In this document: piece after piece, positions 34,401 through 43,920 of the stretch
How positions within the stretch are numbered: the stretch's first letter is position 1
Layout of the letters: each line of letters opens with the position of its first letter
Source of the DNA: Kribbella sp. ALI-6-A
GTDB lineage: Bacteria; Actinomycetota; Actinomycetes; Propionibacteriales; Kribbellaceae
Length of the DNA: 64,000 nucleotides
NCBI RefSeq assembly: GCF_001984195.1
Contig: NZ_MTQN01000006.1
Coordinates: forward strand, 1-64,000
Reading direction: 5' to 3'
Made by a program: the position numbers and the translations under genes
The notes under the pieces: generated by a model
The model's database searches: none
Told to the model about the DNA's origin: nothing
Seen by the model: only the letters and a program-made list of their open reading frames with translations

Positions 34401-35512
34401 TCGGTTCCTTCACCGGGCGCCGTCCGGACCGTCACGCTGCCGCCGAGATCGGTGATCCGGCCCCGGATCGACTGGCTGACCCCCAGGTGCCCGTCCGCGC
34501 GGGCCGCGTCGAGCCGGTCGGGGGTGGTGCCGGCTCCATCGTCGCGGACCGACACCACGACGTCGGCACCGAGGTCCTCCACCACCACCCAGGACCGGGC
34601 GTCCGGACCGGCGTGCTTGGTCACGTTGGTCAGGGCCTCCTTGACCGCGGCCACGAGTTCGTTGACCACACCGACCGGCAGCACGACCGGGCCCGCCGGT
34701 ACGACGACGTCCACGCGGGTCGTGGCCAACGGCAACAAAGCGCTGCACAGGTCGACCTGGCCGCGCAGCTCCGGCACCGGCCGGGACGCCATCAACGACC
34801 GCAACGCGACCTCCTGCTCGGCGGCCAGCGCGGCGAGCTCGACGGCCTCGCCACCGATCGCCGTACCGCGCCGCTGCACCTGCGCGAGCACCTGCAGTAC
34901 GCCGTCGTGGATCGACCGGCTGAGCCGCAGCCGTTCCGCAGTCGCGCTCTCCGCGGCGATTGCCTCGCGCAACCTCACGTTGGCGCGGCGCATCGCGGTC
35001 GCGGCGTACCCGACGACCAGACCGGCGACCAGCAGCAGCTGCACGTTGCTGAGGATCTTGGACACGTTCTCGACGCCACGCAACGAAAGCAGAGCGAGAC
35101 TGACCGTGATCGCGCCGACCAGTCCGCCGTCCCGGCCGCGTGAAATCGCGAGCGCGATCACCGGTCCGGCCGCCCAGACCGAAGTCAGCACCGATGCTCC
35201 CGCCCGGATGTCGAGCAACGGCTGGGCGAACAGCGTCGCGTACATGCAGCCGACGGTGACGACCAGGTCCGCGACCGCGAGCCGGGTGTTGCGGCGGCCC
35301 CAATGGCGGCTGTAGCCGATCGAGGCGATCACCGTCCACACACCCATCACGGCCAGCTGCAGGACGGCGCCGGACGGGCGGTGGATGCCGTCCCACCGCG
35401 TCCACACCCCGAAGCAGGCGAAGCCGAAGGTGATCACCCGGAACACGACCAGCGCCCGCCACAACGGCAGCAGCAGGTCCGCGGTGTCGCCGTGGCGCCG
35501 GTCGGGGTCCAT
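34373..35512 (-). CDS. MacS-type membrane sensor histidine kinase
   Basis: This 379-aa protein has five or six N-terminal membrane segments (about residues 20-175), a HisKA_3 dimerisation domain with the phospho-acceptor His in RLSRSIHDGVLQVLAQ, and an HATPase_c domain with KEALTNVTKHAG (N box), VRDDGAGTTP (G1) and HLGVSQSIRGRITDLGG (G2). It pairs with the LuxR regulator downstream. The membrane-embedded sensor with almost no outer loop suggests sensing within the membrane. The target genes are unknown; the divergent M6 protease gene is a candidate. Confidence 0.92.
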   Translation of the reverse strand: MDPDRRHGDTADLLLPLWRALVVFRVITFGFACFGVWTRWDGIHRPSGAVLQLAVMGVWTVIASIGYSRHWGRRNTRLAVADLVVTVGCMYATLFAQPLLDIRAGASVLTSVWAAGPVIALAISRGRDGGLVGAITVSLALLSLRGVENVSKILSNVQLLLVAGLVVGYAATAMRRANVRLREAIAAESATAERLRLSRSIHDGVLQVLAQVQRRGTAIGGEAVELAALAAEQEVALRSLMASRPVPELRGQVDLCSALLPLATTRVDVVVPAGPVVLPVGVVNELVAAVKEALTNVTKHAGPDARSWVVVEDLGADVVVSVRDDGAGTTPDRLDAARADGHLGVSQSIRGRITDLGGSVTVRTAPGEGTEWEMTVTRS

Positions 35513-35760
35513 CCCGACAGTCTGCCAAGGTGACGGGCCGCGACGCTGCGTCGTCGTACTCCAGTGGGTTGAGTGGTATTACCCCTTGCCCGGACGGAGG
35601 ATTCCCCGCCTTTGTCGAAGGATTTGATCAGAACTACTTCAGCATCAGCGATTTTCCCCGTACTCTCGCGCAGAAGTTCCACGCTCGGGGGAGCACGTGG
35701 TCACGCTGCGTCAAGTCACAAGCCGCGCGTAGCGGACCTTTCACACGCAGGAGGGGAATC

Positions 35761-38121
35761 GTGCGCAAAGTATCTGCCGGGCTGTTCAGCCTGGCTCTGG
35801 CGGCGACGATCGGACTGAGCTCTGCCTCGTCCGGTACCGCCGCACCGCCGCAGGCGGGTCCGGCCGTCACCGGCAACGAGCAGTCGACGTCCGACGAGCT
35901 GCCCAGCCCGCTCGAGGACAAGCGCCGCGAGCTGCGCCAGGAAGCACTCACCAAGGTGCTGAACGGGTCGGCCAAGCCCGAGAAGCGTGGCGCCAGCACG
36001 GTCGTCAAGCTGGGCAAGAAGACCGCGGCCGCGAAGGGTCAGCGGACCGCCAAGGCCAAGGTCGACCAGTACGTCGAGCTGTCGCGGGAGAAGACCGACC
36101 GGATCTTCGTCGTGCTCGCCGAGTTCGGCAACGAGCGGCACCCGAGCTACCCCGACCAGGACACGGCACCGAACGTGCCCGGCCCGGCGACGTTCGAGGG
36201 GCCGCTGCACAACGCGATCCCCGCGCCGGACCGCTCGGTCGACAACTCGACGGTGTGGCAGGCCGACTACAACCGCAAGCACTACGAGGACATGTACTTC
36301 GGCTCCGGCAACTCGGTGAAGAAGTACTACGAGAAGCAGTCCTCGGGCCGCTACTCGGTCTCCGGCACGGTCACCGACTGGGTCAAGGTCCAGTACAACG
36401 AGGCCCGCTACGGCCGGTCCAACGGCTACCCGTGCACCGGCAACGTCTGCAACAACACCTGGGCGCTGGTCCGGGACGCGGTGAACCAGTGGGTCGCCGA
36501 CCAGAAGGCGGCCGGCCGCACGACGGCGCAGATCACCGCCGAGCTGAAGACGTTCGACCAGTGGGACCGTTACGACTTCGACGGTGACGGCAACTTCAAC
36601 GAGCCCGACGGCTATCTCGACCACTTCCAGATCGTGCACTCCGGTGGCGACCAGGCCGACGGTGACCCGCACCAGGGCGAGGACGCGATCTGGTCGCACC
36701 GCTGGTACGTCGGTCTGGCCGGTGGCCCGGCCAACAACCCGGCCGGCGGCGCGCAGCTGGGTGACACCGGCCTGTGGGTCGGCGACTACACGATCCAGCC
36801 GGAGAACGGCGGGATCAGCGTCTTCGCGCACGAGTACGGCCACGACCTCGGTCTGCCGGACCACTACGACACCTCCGGGCCGGCGATCGAGAACCACGTC
36901 AACTGGTGGACGATCATGGCGCAGAGCCGGGTCGGCAAGCCGTCCGACGGCGGTATCGGCGAGCAGGCCGCGGACCTCGGTGCGTGGGACAAGCTGCAGC
37001 TGGGCTGGCTGGACTACGAGATCGTGAACGCCGGCCAGAACCGGACAGTCGAGCTCGGCCCGCACGAGTACAACTCGGCCAAGGCCCAGGCGCTCGTGGT
37101 TCCGCTGCCGAAGAAGTCGGTGACGTCGCAGCTGCGGCCCCCGGCCGTGGGCAGCAAGTCGTGGTGGAGCGGCGAGGGTGACGAGTTCACCCGGACGATG
37201 AACCGCCAGGTGACCCTGCCGGCCGGTGCCGCGACCCTGACGTTCCAGGCGAACTGGGACATCGAGGACTGTGGCACCACCGCCTGCGACTACGCCTACG
37301 TCGAGGTGAACGACGGCACCGGCTACAAGCCGATCGCCGGCAACATCACCCAGGCCGGCGAGGGCAACGGCATCGACGGCAAGAGCAACGGCTGGGTGCC
37401 GGCCACCTTCGACCTGTCCGCCTACGCGGGCAAGACGATCGGCCTGCAGTTCCGCTACACCACCGACGCCAACACCGGTGGCTTCGGCTTCCACGCCGAC
37501 GCGATCAAGCTGACGTCGGGCGCCACCACGGTGTTCGAGTCGGGTGCCGAGACCAGCCCCGAGGGCTGGACGCTGAACGGCTTCAGCTCTGTCGGCGCGA
37601 CGCAGACGACGCTGCACGACAACTACTACCTCGCATCGCACATCAACTACATCTCCTACGACAAGCACCTCCGGACCGGGCCGTACAACTTCGGCTGGGC
37701 CTCTTCGCTGCCGGACAAGGTGGAGCACTTCCCGTACCAGGACGGTCTGCTGCTCTGGTACTGGGACACCTCGCAGCGCGACAACAACACCAACGTGCAC
37801 CCCGGTGAGGGCCTGGTCCTGCCGATCGACTCCCACCCGGTGCCGATCAACCGGATCGACGGCCAGCTCTGGCGGCCGCGCGTGTCCGGGTACGACGCTC
37901 CGTTCGGGCTGGAGAAGGCCGACTCGTTCACGCTGCACGTGAACGGCCAGCCGAGCTACATCCGCGGCCAGGACGGCGTGCGGACGTTCAACGACAGCAA
38001 GACCTACTGGTACCCCGAGCAGCCGATGGCCGGCGTCAAGGTGCCGAACAACAAGGTCAACATCAGCGTGGTCTCCCGGACCGGGACCACCATGAAGGTG
38101 AAGGTGTCGAGCCGTAACTGA
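35761..38121 (+). CDS. secreted M6-family metalloprotease (immune inhibitor A-like)
   Basis: This 786-aa protein has a signal peptide (VRKVSAGLFSLALAATIGLS), a basic Lys/Ala-rich propeptide (about 60-115) and the M6 catalytic domain with the zinc motif FAHEYGHDLGLPDHYD and the downstream WWTIMAQSRVGKPSDG segment. A beta-sandwich region with an MAM/CUB-like pattern follows (CGTTACDYAYVEVNDGTGY). Such proteases degrade host or environmental proteins. The GTG at 35761 follows GGAGGGG; an open frame reaching further upstream is not a signal sequence and is disregarded. Confidence 0.95.
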   Translation: MRKVSAGLFSLALAATIGLSSASSGTAAPPQAGPAVTGNEQSTSDELPSPLEDKRRELRQEALTKVLNGSAKPEKRGASTVVKLGKKTAAAKGQRTAKAKVDQYVELSREKTDRIFVVLAEFGNERHPSYPDQDTAPNVPGPATFEGPLHNAIPAPDRSVDNSTVWQADYNRKHYEDMYFGSGNSVKKYYEKQSSGRYSVSGTVTDWVKVQYNEARYGRSNGYPCTGNVCNNTWALVRDAVNQWVADQKAAGRTTAQITAELKTFDQWDRYDFDGDGNFNEPDGYLDHFQIVHSGGDQADGDPHQGEDAIWSHRWYVGLAGGPANNPAGGAQLGDTGLWVGDYTIQPENGGISVFAHEYGHDLGLPDHYDTSGPAIENHVNWWTIMAQSRVGKPSDGGIGEQAADLGAWDKLQLGWLDYEIVNAGQNRTVELGPHEYNSAKAQALVVPLPKKSVTSQLRPPAVGSKSWWSGEGDEFTRTMNRQVTLPAGAATLTFQANWDIEDCGTTACDYAYVEVNDGTGYKPIAGNITQAGEGNGIDGKSNGWVPATFDLSAYAGKTIGLQFRYTTDANTGGFGFHADAIKLTSGATTVFESGAETSPEGWTLNGFSSVGATQTTLHDNYYLASHINYISYDKHLRTGPYNFGWASSLPDKVEHFPYQDGLLLWYWDTSQRDNNTNVHPGEGLVLPIDSHPVPINRIDGQLWRPRVSGYDAPFGLEKADSFTLHVNGQPSYIRGQDGVRTFNDSKTYWYPEQPMAGVKVPNNKVNISVVSRTGTTMKVKVSSRN

Positions 38122-38135
38122 TCGGCCGGCAACGC

Positions 38136-38173
38136 CGAAGGGCCCCCGAGGAGCGATCCTCGGGGGCCCTTCG
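38136..38173. terminator. bidirectional terminator between M6 protease and hflX
   Basis: A perfect 17-bp inverted repeat (CGAAGGGCCCCCGAGGA and complement) with a 4-nt loop lies between convergent stops (38121 and 38200). Confidence 0.85.
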
Positions 38174-38199
38174 TTCGTACGTCGTCAGGTCGCGGTGCG

Positions 38200-39693
38200 T
38201 CAGTTCGCCGCGGCCACCTGGTACGGCGCCAGCTCGCCGGCCAGCTGCGGGTGCACCCGGGCGGTCAGCCTGGTCCCGTCGCCGGTGTGCTCCAGCGAGT
38301 CGACCGAGCCTTCGGAGTGGACCCGGGAGACCAGGTCGCCCCGGTCGTAGGGCAGCAGGGCCTCGACCGCGACGTCCGGCTGCGGCAGCGCCGCCTCGAC
38401 CTGCGCCTTCAGCTTGTCGATGCCCTCGCCGGTCCGGGCCGAGACCACGATCGCGCCGGTTTCGCGGTGCAGGATCGGGGCCAGCGCCATCGGGTCGGCC
38501 ACGTCGCCCTTGTTGATCACGATGATCTCCGGAACGTCGACCGCGCCGATCTCGCCGAGCACCTCGCGCACCGCCTGGATCTGGGCCATCGGGTCCGGGT
38601 GGGACCCGTCGACCACGTGCAGCAGCAGGTCGGCGTCGGCGACCTCCTCCAGCGTCGAGCGGAACGCCTCGACGATGTCGTGCGGCAGGTGCCGGACGAA
38701 CCCGACGGTGTCGGTGAAGGTGTAGACCCGGCCGTCGGACGTGGTGGTCCGCCGGGTGGTCGGGTCCAGGGTCGCGAACAGCGCGTTCTCGACCAGCACG
38801 CCCGCGCCGGTGATCGCGTTCAGCAGCGAGGACTTGCCGGCGTTGGTGTAGCCGGCGATCGCCACCGACGGCACCGAGTGCCGGCGGCGCTCCTGGCGCA
38901 GCGTGACGCGGGTGCCCTTCATGTCCTTGAGCTCGCGGCGCAGCTTGGAGATCTTGGTGTTGATCCGGCGCCGGTCGGTCTCGATCTTGGTCTCACCGGG
39001 ACCACGGCCACCGATACCGCCACCGGCCGCACCGACCCGGCCACCGGCCTGGCGGGACAGATTGCCACCCCAACCACGCAGCCGCTGCTTCATGTACTGC
39101 AGCTGGGCCAGCTCGACCTGGGCCTTGCCTTCCTTGCTCTTCGCGTGCTGGGCGAAGATGTCCAGGATCAGCGCGGTCCGGTCGACCACCTTCACCTTGA
39201 GCCGGTCCTCCAGGTTGCGCAGCTGCGCGGGGGCCAGCTCACCGTCGGCGATCACCGTGTCGGCACCCAGCGACGCGACCAGGTTGCGCAGGTCGGCCAC
39301 CTTGCCGGAACCGATGAACGTCGCCGGGTCGGGCTTCTTGCGACGCTGGATCACGCCGTCCAGCACCTCCGAGCCCGCGGTCTCGGCGAGCAGCTTCAGC
39401 TCGGCGAGCGAGTTCTCGGCGTCCTCGGCGCTGCCCTCGGTCCACACCCCGACCAGGAGCACCCGCTCCAGCAGCAGCTTGCGGTACTCGACCTCGCTGA
39501 TGTCGGTCAGCTCGGTCGACATACCCACCACGCGCCGCAGCGCCTGGCGTTCCTCGAGCTCGAGGCCTTCCAGGCCCGGGCTCTCGCGGTCGTAACCCGT
39601 CGACGAAGTCTCCTCGTCGTCGAGCGCGTCGTCCTGGATCAGGTCGAGGTCGACGTCTTCGGTCTCTTCGTATGCGTTCGAGTGGGTCGTCAT
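38200..39693 (-). CDS. hflX: ribosome-associated GTPase HflX
   Basis: This 497-aa protein has an acidic actinobacterial N-terminal extension (about 1-55), the HflX N-terminal domain (KKPDPATFIGSGKVADL), a Gly-rich linker (GGGIGGRGPGETKIETD) and a TrmE-Era-type G domain with G1 AGYTNAGKSSLLNA, G3 DTVGFVRHLP and G4 VINKGD. HflX splits stalled or hibernating ribosomes under stress. It follows dapF on the same strand, with 83 bp between, as in many actinobacteria. The ATG follows GGAAGG. Confidence 0.96.
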   Translation of the reverse strand: MTTHSNAYEETEDVDLDLIQDDALDDEETSSTGYDRESPGLEGLELEERQALRRVVGMSTELTDISEVEYRKLLLERVLLVGVWTEGSAEDAENSLAELKLLAETAGSEVLDGVIQRRKKPDPATFIGSGKVADLRNLVASLGADTVIADGELAPAQLRNLEDRLKVKVVDRTALILDIFAQHAKSKEGKAQVELAQLQYMKQRLRGWGGNLSRQAGGRVGAAGGGIGGRGPGETKIETDRRRINTKISKLRRELKDMKGTRVTLRQERRRHSVPSVAIAGYTNAGKSSLLNAITGAGVLVENALFATLDPTTRRTTTSDGRVYTFTDTVGFVRHLPHDIVEAFRSTLEEVADADLLLHVVDGSHPDPMAQIQAVREVLGEIGAVDVPEIIVINKGDVADPMALAPILHRETGAIVVSARTGEGIDKLKAQVEAALPQPDVAVEALLPYDRGDLVSRVHSEGSVDSLEHTGDGTRLTARVHPQLAGELAPYQVAAAN

Positions 39694-39776
39694 ATACCTT
39701 CCATCGTGGCACGCCTCACCCGTACGGGCGAGCCGATTTCAGTGTTCAACGACGTGGCCCGGCGCTGAATTCCCGT

Positions 39777-40619
39777 TCAGGCGGGCAGCCAGCCCCGGTC
39801 GAACTCCCCGCGGGCGTGCACCACGGCGGGTCCGCGCAGCTCCAAGTGGTTGTCCGCGCGCCAGGTCACCGACACCTCACCGCCCGGTACGCCGACCCGG
39901 TACGTGACCGGTCGCTGCTGCCGCGCGGCCAGCGCGGAGGCCACCGTGACGGCGCAGGTCCCGGTGCCGCAGGACCGGGTCTCCCCCGCGCCGCGCTCGT
40001 GCACCCGCATCTCGACGTCGTACGGGCCGTTGCGGACGACGAACTCGACGTTCACGCCGGCCGGGAAAGCGTCTTCCGGCGACCAGCCCGGCTGGTCGAC
40101 CAGGTGCCCCGGCTCGCGCAGGTCGTCGACGAAGGCGACCGCGTGCGGATTGCCCATGTCGACGTGCGTCGCGGGCCACTGGTGCCCGTTCGCCTCGACG
40201 ACGATGCCGGCCGGGCCGGGCAGCCTGGGCTCACCCAGGTCGGCGGTGATCGTGCCGTCGTCGTGCAGCACGACCTCCTTGACCCCGGCCCGGGTCCCGA
40301 TCCGCACCGGCTTGGCCGCGGTCAGCCCCTCGTCGACCAGGTACCGGACGAAGACCCGGATCCCGTTGCCGCACATCTCCGCGGTCGAGCCGTCGGCGTT
40401 GCGGTAGTCCATGAACCACTCGCCGCCGTCCTCGACATAGCTCTGCTTCGATCCCTCGATCACCCGCAGCACCCCGTCGGCCCCGATCCCGGCGTGCCGG
40501 TCGCACAGGAACCGCACCACCGCCGGGTCGAGCTCCCCGTGGATCGAACCGTCGGGGTCGGGCAGCAGCACGAAGTCGTTCTCGGTGCCGTGCCCCTTCA
40601 GCCAGGCGAAGGTGCTCAT
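39777..40619 (-). CDS. dapF: diaminopimelate epimerase
   Basis: This 280-aa enzyme converts LL- to meso-diaminopimelate for lysine and peptidoglycan. Its two active-site Cys are in the mirror motifs STAEMCGNGIRVF and ETRSCGTGTCAVT. The N-terminal KGHGTENDFVLLPD motif is also typical. It sits between an anti-sigma-like gene and hflX on the same strand. Confidence 0.96.
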   Translation of the reverse strand: MSTFAWLKGHGTENDFVLLPDPDGSIHGELDPAVVRFLCDRHAGIGADGVLRVIEGSKQSYVEDGGEWFMDYRNADGSTAEMCGNGIRVFVRYLVDEGLTAAKPVRIGTRAGVKEVVLHDDGTITADLGEPRLPGPAGIVVEANGHQWPATHVDMGNPHAVAFVDDLREPGHLVDQPGWSPEDAFPAGVNVEFVVRNGPYDVEMRVHERGAGETRSCGTGTCAVTVASALAARQQRPVTYRVGVPGGEVSVTWRADNHLELRGPAVVHARGEFDRGWLPA

Positions 40620-40634
40620 GGGGCAATCGTAGAG

Positions 40635-41156
40635 CTAACGGACCGGGTAACAGGTGCGGATCACTTCGGTCCACACCTCCTTCGGCCAGCCCTTGGCCCC
40701 GGGCGGCGGCACCTCGATGGTCGCCGTCGGCGCGAAGTCCCGCGGCTGCGACATGGGCCACCCGAACCACATCCCCGGGACAGACTCCCCATCCACCGCC
40801 GGCTCCGTCTGCCGGGGGAAGTCCCCCAGCCGCAGCCCAATGCCGTCCGCGTTGTGCTCGCCTGGCTGCGGCTCGTGCTTGGTTCGCTCGATGCGGTGAT
40901 CCGTGACCAGCTGCGCACAGGTCGTCGGGCCCGTGGACGGTCCCGCCCCAGCGGCCACCGGGGTATCGCCGGCCGACGGCAATCCGAGGGCCCACCCGCC
41001 GGCACCGACAGCCACCACGGCCGTCGCGGCCGCCACGGTCAGCCCCCGACGTCGCCGGCTCCGCCGTCCGAGGATCACGGCCCTGGACAAGTACGCGTCG
41101 GTCAAGGGCAGCTCAGGCCCAGCGGCTTCGTCGAGCATCTTCTTCAGGTCGGTCAT
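40635..41156 (-). CDS. putative membrane anti-sigma-like protein paired with SigE-type sigma (pair 1)
   Basis: This 173-aa protein has a short cytosolic N-terminus (MTDLKKMLDEAAG), a basic stretch RRSRRRR, one membrane segment (about 39-58) and an outer domain ending TEVIRTCYPVR. Its ATG overlaps the sigma factor stop as ATGA, so the two are translationally coupled. No ZAS zinc motif is visible, so assignment as an anti-sigma factor rests on position, topology and the similar pair at 43921-45136. It lies 15 bp upstream of dapF. Confidence 0.7.
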   Translation of the reverse strand: MTDLKKMLDEAAGPELPLTDAYLSRAVILGRRSRRRRGLTVAAATAVVAVGAGGWALGLPSAGDTPVAAGAGPSTGPTTCAQLVTDHRIERTKHEPQPGEHNADGIGLRLGDFPRQTEPAVDGESVPGMWFGWPMSQPRDFAPTATIEVPPPGAKGWPKEVWTEVIRTCYPVR

Positions 41157-41662
41157 CGCACACGCTCCAAGTTGTCCAGCGGGTCGTCGATGAGATCGCG
41201 GAGCTTGCCCAACGCACGAGCCGTCTGGCTCTTGACCGTGCCCTCGCTGCACTCCATCACCATGGCCACGGTCGCCACGTCCAGGTCGCGGAAGTAGCGC
41301 AGCACAACGACCGCCCGCTGCCTGCGGGGCAACCGGGTCAGGGCGTCGAGCACGGTCAGCCGGTCCGCGTGGTCAGGACCGCTGACCGGTGTGGCGTCGA
41401 GCAGCTCGGCCGTGGCCGTCTCCCTGCGCCGCCAGAACCGCCGGCGCTCGTCGATGAAGACGTTGATCAGGATCCGGTCGGCGTACGACGCGGCCCCATC
41501 GCCCTGACGGACCTTGCCCCAATGCACGTACAGCTTGGTGCACGCGCTCTGGACCAGGTCCTCGGCCCAGTGCACGTCGCCTCCGGTCAGCAGGCGCGCT
41601 GTGCGCAGCATCCGGCCGTAGTGACCGCGCAGGTACTCCGCGTACTCGTCGTCCCGGCTCAT
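41153..41662 (-). CDS. SigE-family ECF RNA polymerase sigma factor (pair 1)
   Basis: This 169-aa protein has sigma region 2 (YLRGHYGRMLRTARLLTGG, then AEDLVQSACTKLYVHW) and region 4 (LPRRQRAVVVLRYFRDLDVA, then ECSEGTVKSQTARALGKL). It is of the SigE/SigM-like actinobacterial type (SigE70). The ATG at 41662 follows GGGAG. It is about 60% similar by eye to the sigma factor at 44615, which also precedes a one-TM protein gene. The signal sensed is unknown. Confidence 0.92.
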   Translation of the reverse strand: MSRDDEYAEYLRGHYGRMLRTARLLTGGDVHWAEDLVQSACTKLYVHWGKVRQGDGAASYADRILINVFIDERRRFWRRRETATAELLDATPVSGPDHADRLTVLDALTRLPRRQRAVVVLRYFRDLDVATVAMVMECSEGTVKSQTARALGKLRDLIDDPLDNLERVR

Positions 41663-41738
41663 CGATCTCCCACTCCGTCGTGATCTCACCCTGAACTACA
41701 GGCCGAGCCACCGATCGGTTGCACGTAGATTTGCTCTC

Positions 41739-41990
41739 ATGGAGATCGCGTACTTCTGGGAGCGCGAGGACGCCGAGGCGGTCGCCGAGCGGCTCGAGGG
41801 CGATGTGCGGCGGGGACGGTTCCACGGGGAGGACGACGACGAGGACCACCCGTGGATGGTCGTGCTGCCCGCCGGCGCGGACCCCCGTGTCGTGGACGAG
41901 TACGACGGGTGGCTGGAGCCGGTCGCGGACGAGCCGGCTCCAGCGCCACCGCCGTTGCCTACGGCGCCGAAGCGGTTGAAGAAGGGTTAG
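41739..41990 (+). CDS. small conserved actinobacterial protein
   Basis: This 83-aa protein has an N-terminal alpha/beta part (MEIAYFWEREDAEAVAERL), an acidic centre (HGEDDDEDHPWMVVLP), a DEYDGWLEPV motif and a Pro/Ala-rich basic tail. I recall similar short proteins with the GEDDDEDHPW motif in other actinobacteria, but no function. The ATG lies 49 bp from the divergent sigma region; the gene converges on gamma-glutamyltranspeptidase. Confidence 0.75.
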   Translation: MEIAYFWEREDAEAVAERLEGDVRRGRFHGEDDDEDHPWMVVLPAGADPRVVDEYDGWLEPVADEPAPAPPPLPTAPKRLKKG

Positions 41991-41996
41991 GGCGCG

Positions 41997-43841
41997 TTAG
42001 CGCGGCCAGAGCTGGTGGACGGTGGCCGCCGATCCGCCGCCGCGGCGTTTCGGTTCGGCCGCGGCCAGGTAGCCGCCGCCGGGCAGGACCTCGAGCGCGG
42101 CGACCGCGCCGATCTCCGCGGCCGAGGTGAGCGCGTCACCGGCGAGCACCAGCTTGTGCCCGTACGGCGTGAGGTCGTCCTCGTACGCCTCGATGAAGGC
42201 CGGTTCGGCGGTCACGTTCGCCGTGTTGCGCTGCGACGCCCGCGGGGCGGCGACCGCCCGCGGCAGCGTCATGCCGCGGTCCAGCCGGTTGGTCAGCGTC
42301 TGCAGGACCGTGGTGATGATGGTCGAACCGCCCGGCGAGCCGAGCGCGAGGAACGGCTTGCCGTGCCGGAGCACGATCGTCGGCGACATCGACGAGCGCG
42401 GCCGCTTGTTCGGCTCGATCCGGTTCGGGTCGGCCGGGTCCGGGACGGCGCTGAAGTCGGTCAGCTCGTTGTTCAGCAGGAAGCCGCGGCCCGGAACGGT
42501 GATGCCGGAGCCACCGGTCTGCTCGATCGTCAGCGTGTAGGACACCACGTTGCCCCACCGGTCGGCGGCGACCAGGTGAGTCGTCGACAGGCCTTCGGTG
42601 TCCGGCCGCTCGGTCGTGGCCACGCCCGGCGCGCAGGGCGTGTACGAGCCGTCGGGCGAACCGGGCTTCACCGGCTTGACCGCGGCCGTGTCCGGGTCGA
42701 TCTGGCAGGACCGCTCGGCGCCGAACCCCTTCGACAGCAGCTCCTCGGTCGGTACGTCGACGAACGCCGGGTCACCGACGTAGGCGTTCCGGTCGGCGAA
42801 CGCCAACGCCGACGCCTCGAGGTAGTTGTGCAGCGCGTCCGGGGTCGACAGCTTCGACAGCTTCTTCGGCGTCAGGATGTTCAGCGCCTCACCGACCGTC
42901 GTACCGCCGGAAGACGACGGCGCCATGCCGTAGACCTCCAGGCCGTCGTACCGGACCTTGGTCGGGTCCTGCTTCAGCACCTTGTACTTCGCCAGGTCGC
43001 CCGGGGTCAGGTATCCGGGGAACATCGGCAGCGTCGCGCCGGGGGCCTTCGGCGGGTTCTTCACCACCGCCGCCATCTCGGCCGCGAGCGGGCCGCGGTA
43101 GAACGCCGAGGGGCCCTGCTTCCCGATCAGGTCGTACGTACGGGCCAGCTCCCTGTTCCTGAAGACCGTGCCGACTTGCGGTGCGTCGCCACCGGGCAGG
43201 AACAGCTTGGCCGTCGGCGTGACCTGCGCGAACCGGGCCTTGTTGTCCAGCGTCTGGCTGCGGAAGGTCTGGTCGACGACGAAGCCCCGGTCGGCCAGCT
43301 CGGCCGCCGGCTTGATCGCTTTCCTCAGCGACAGCGAGCCCCACGACTTCAGCGCCGAGTCCCAGGTCGCCAGCGTCCCCGGTACGCCGACCGACAGGCC
43401 CGAGGTGACCAGCTGGGCGAAGGGATGCGGCTGGCCGGTGGCGTCGTTCATGAACGCGTCACCGGGCATCGCCGCCGGCGCGGTCTCGCGGCCGTCGATC
43501 GTGTGCACCTTGCGGGTCTTCGCGTCGTAGTAGACGAAGTAGCCGCCGCCACCGATCCCGGCCGAGTACGGCTCGGTGACGCCGAGCGCGGCGGCGGTCG
43601 CGACGGCAGCGTCGACGGCGTTGCCGCCACGGCGGAGCACGCCGATGCCGACGTTGGTGGCCTCGGGATCGACCGAGGCGACGGCACCGCCGTACCCGAT
43701 CGCGGTCGGGTTCTTCGCCGGTGGTCGCGGGGCGTGGGGCCGCGACTCGGTGGTCGCCTGGGCGGGGACTCCCCCGGCCGTCAGGCCGGTCAGGACGAGC
43801 GCACTCGCCGTCAGCGTTGCGGCCAGCTTCTTCGGTGTCAC
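41997..43841 (-). CDS. ggt: gamma-glutamyltranspeptidase
   Basis: This 614-aa secreted Ntn-hydrolase has a signal peptide (KKLAATLTASALVLTGLTAG). The maturation Thr is in GLSTTHLVAADRWGNVVSYT, near residue 415, where the precursor cuts itself into large and small subunits. Substrate-binding motifs GSGITVPGRGFLLNNEL and PRSSMSPTIVL, then GSPGGSTIITT, are present. It releases glutamate from glutathione or gamma-glutamyl compounds outside the cell. It stands between two sigma/anti-sigma pairs. Confidence 0.96.
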   Translation of the reverse strand: MTPKKLAATLTASALVLTGLTAGGVPAQATTESRPHAPRPPAKNPTAIGYGGAVASVDPEATNVGIGVLRRGGNAVDAAVATAAALGVTEPYSAGIGGGGYFVYYDAKTRKVHTIDGRETAPAAMPGDAFMNDATGQPHPFAQLVTSGLSVGVPGTLATWDSALKSWGSLSLRKAIKPAAELADRGFVVDQTFRSQTLDNKARFAQVTPTAKLFLPGGDAPQVGTVFRNRELARTYDLIGKQGPSAFYRGPLAAEMAAVVKNPPKAPGATLPMFPGYLTPGDLAKYKVLKQDPTKVRYDGLEVYGMAPSSSGGTTVGEALNILTPKKLSKLSTPDALHNYLEASALAFADRNAYVGDPAFVDVPTEELLSKGFGAERSCQIDPDTAAVKPVKPGSPDGSYTPCAPGVATTERPDTEGLSTTHLVAADRWGNVVSYTLTIEQTGGSGITVPGRGFLLNNELTDFSAVPDPADPNRIEPNKRPRSSMSPTIVLRHGKPFLALGSPGGSTIITTVLQTLTNRLDRGMTLPRAVAAPRASQRNTANVTAEPAFIEAYEDDLTPYGHKLVLAGDALTSAAEIGAVAALEVLPGGGYLAAAEPKRRGGGSAATVHQLWPR

Positions 43842-43920
43842 CGTGGTCCTCCGCAGGGGTCGGCGTACAGGGACAGCCCCTGCCTACCCGACCCGGGCGG
43901 TGCACGCCAGTCTTGGCGCG